DNA from: Bacillus sp. ZZV12-4809
GTDB lineage: Bacteria > Bacillota > Bacilli > Bacillales > Cytobacillaceae
NCBI RefSeq assembly: GCF_009849585.1
Contig: NZ_VCRN01000031.1
Span: 1 to 50,681 of the forward strand
Direction of reading: 5' to 3'
DNA length: 50,681 nt
How positions within the stretch are numbered: position 1 is the stretch's first letter; each line of letters begins with the position of its first letter. Position numbers and translations under genes: made by a program. Below, one piece after another: positions 50,659 to 50,681 of the stretch. Under the pieces are notes generated by a model, which saw only the letters and a list, made by a program, of their open reading frames with translations, ran no database searches and was not told where the DNA came from.

Positions 50659-50681
50659 ATGTTCAAACCGAAAAGAGAATC
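50659..50681 (+). CDS. 5' end of outward-reading gene, cut by the window edge
   Basis: ATG preceded by AGGATGGTGG opens M-F-K-P-K-R-E before the sequence ends. Identical in mirror image to 1-23, so two copies of the same gene start leave the window in both directions. Product unknown. Confidence 0.4.

Larger units (their letters stand above)
50551..50681. repeat. Right arm of the 131-bp perfect inverted repeat
   Basis: Exact reverse complement of 1-131. It starts one base before the AGGCTGTCGAGA hairpin and runs to the window end. Confidence 0.95.

Overview
The window (50,681 bases, moderately low G+C) looks like chromosomal DNA from a spore-forming Bacillaceae species (Bacillus/Cytobacillus/Mesobacillus-like). 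Supporting this are the ribD-ribE-ribBA-ribH order behind an FMN riboswitch, a yxlEFG-like ABC module, a divergent ku/ligD pair with the Bacillus domain order, GlpP-type antitermination leaders, a ydjO-type gene, strong AGGAGG ribosome binding sites, several TTG/GTG starts and very regular U-rich terminators. The genus is an inference. I found no rRNA, intact tRNA, CRISPR array, transposase or prophage.

Layout. 1-3.9 kb: a methyltransferase, a small acidic protein coupled to a CobW/G3E GTPase, an exported protein and small conserved-looking genes. 3.9-8.7 kb: an operon of beta-propeller lipoprotein, OmpR-type regulator, histidine kinase and YtkA/FixH-like lipoprotein, then a CAP-domain exoprotein with a WalR-type box in a long upstream region. 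8.8-17.4 kb: two GNATs, two Hsp20-like proteins, an SDR lacking its catalytic Ser/Tyr, a MATE transporter, a 52-aa ORF, an amidohydrolase, uppP-dedA and a DUF4870 gene behind a SigW-type promoter. 17.4-25 kb: a decayed repeat and WYL-regulator pseudogene, yxlEFG behind a SigY-like promoter, a patatin-like lipase, a secreted subtilase, a membrane protein, a thioredoxin-like protein and an EcsC protein. 25-30.6 kb: riboflavin operon and an NCS2 purine permease. 30.7-36.7 kb: a c-di-GMP phosphodiesterase (PdeH/YuxH type), dapF, ligD/ku and a PAP2 phosphatase. 36.8-41.7 kb: glpP-glpF-glpK-glpD, with a cre site on the glpF promoter and terminator leaders before glpF and glpD. 41.8-50.5 kb: a nucleoside hydrolase, a gene-free 739-bp region with a candidate structured RNA and a ZTP riboswitch before folD, a csp-cshA-csp cold-shock cluster, ysnB, a double GNAT, small conserved genes and ydjO behind an attenuator-like leader.

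Most unusual signals: (i) the window ends are a perfect 131-bp inverted repeat carrying a terminator, a promoter and the first codons of an outward-reading gene; (ii) a palindromic dispersed repeat sits inside the peripheral helix of the FMN riboswitch; (iii) a possible ~425-nt non-coding RNA unit lies just upstream of the ZTP riboswitch; (iv) the leader of a GNAT gene carries a tRNA T-arm-like hairpin, a 19-bp stem, a T-box-like string and a sequestered ribosome binding site, which could be mutually exclusive; (v) yxlEFG keeps an ECF-type promoter without an adjacent sigY.

Start codons were re-chosen from ribosome binding sites for several genes (for example 1275, 7926, 10337, 18021, 28456, 30726, 32095, 35078, 36810, 37530, 40076, 42980, 44205, 45303, 45806, 47686, 50041).
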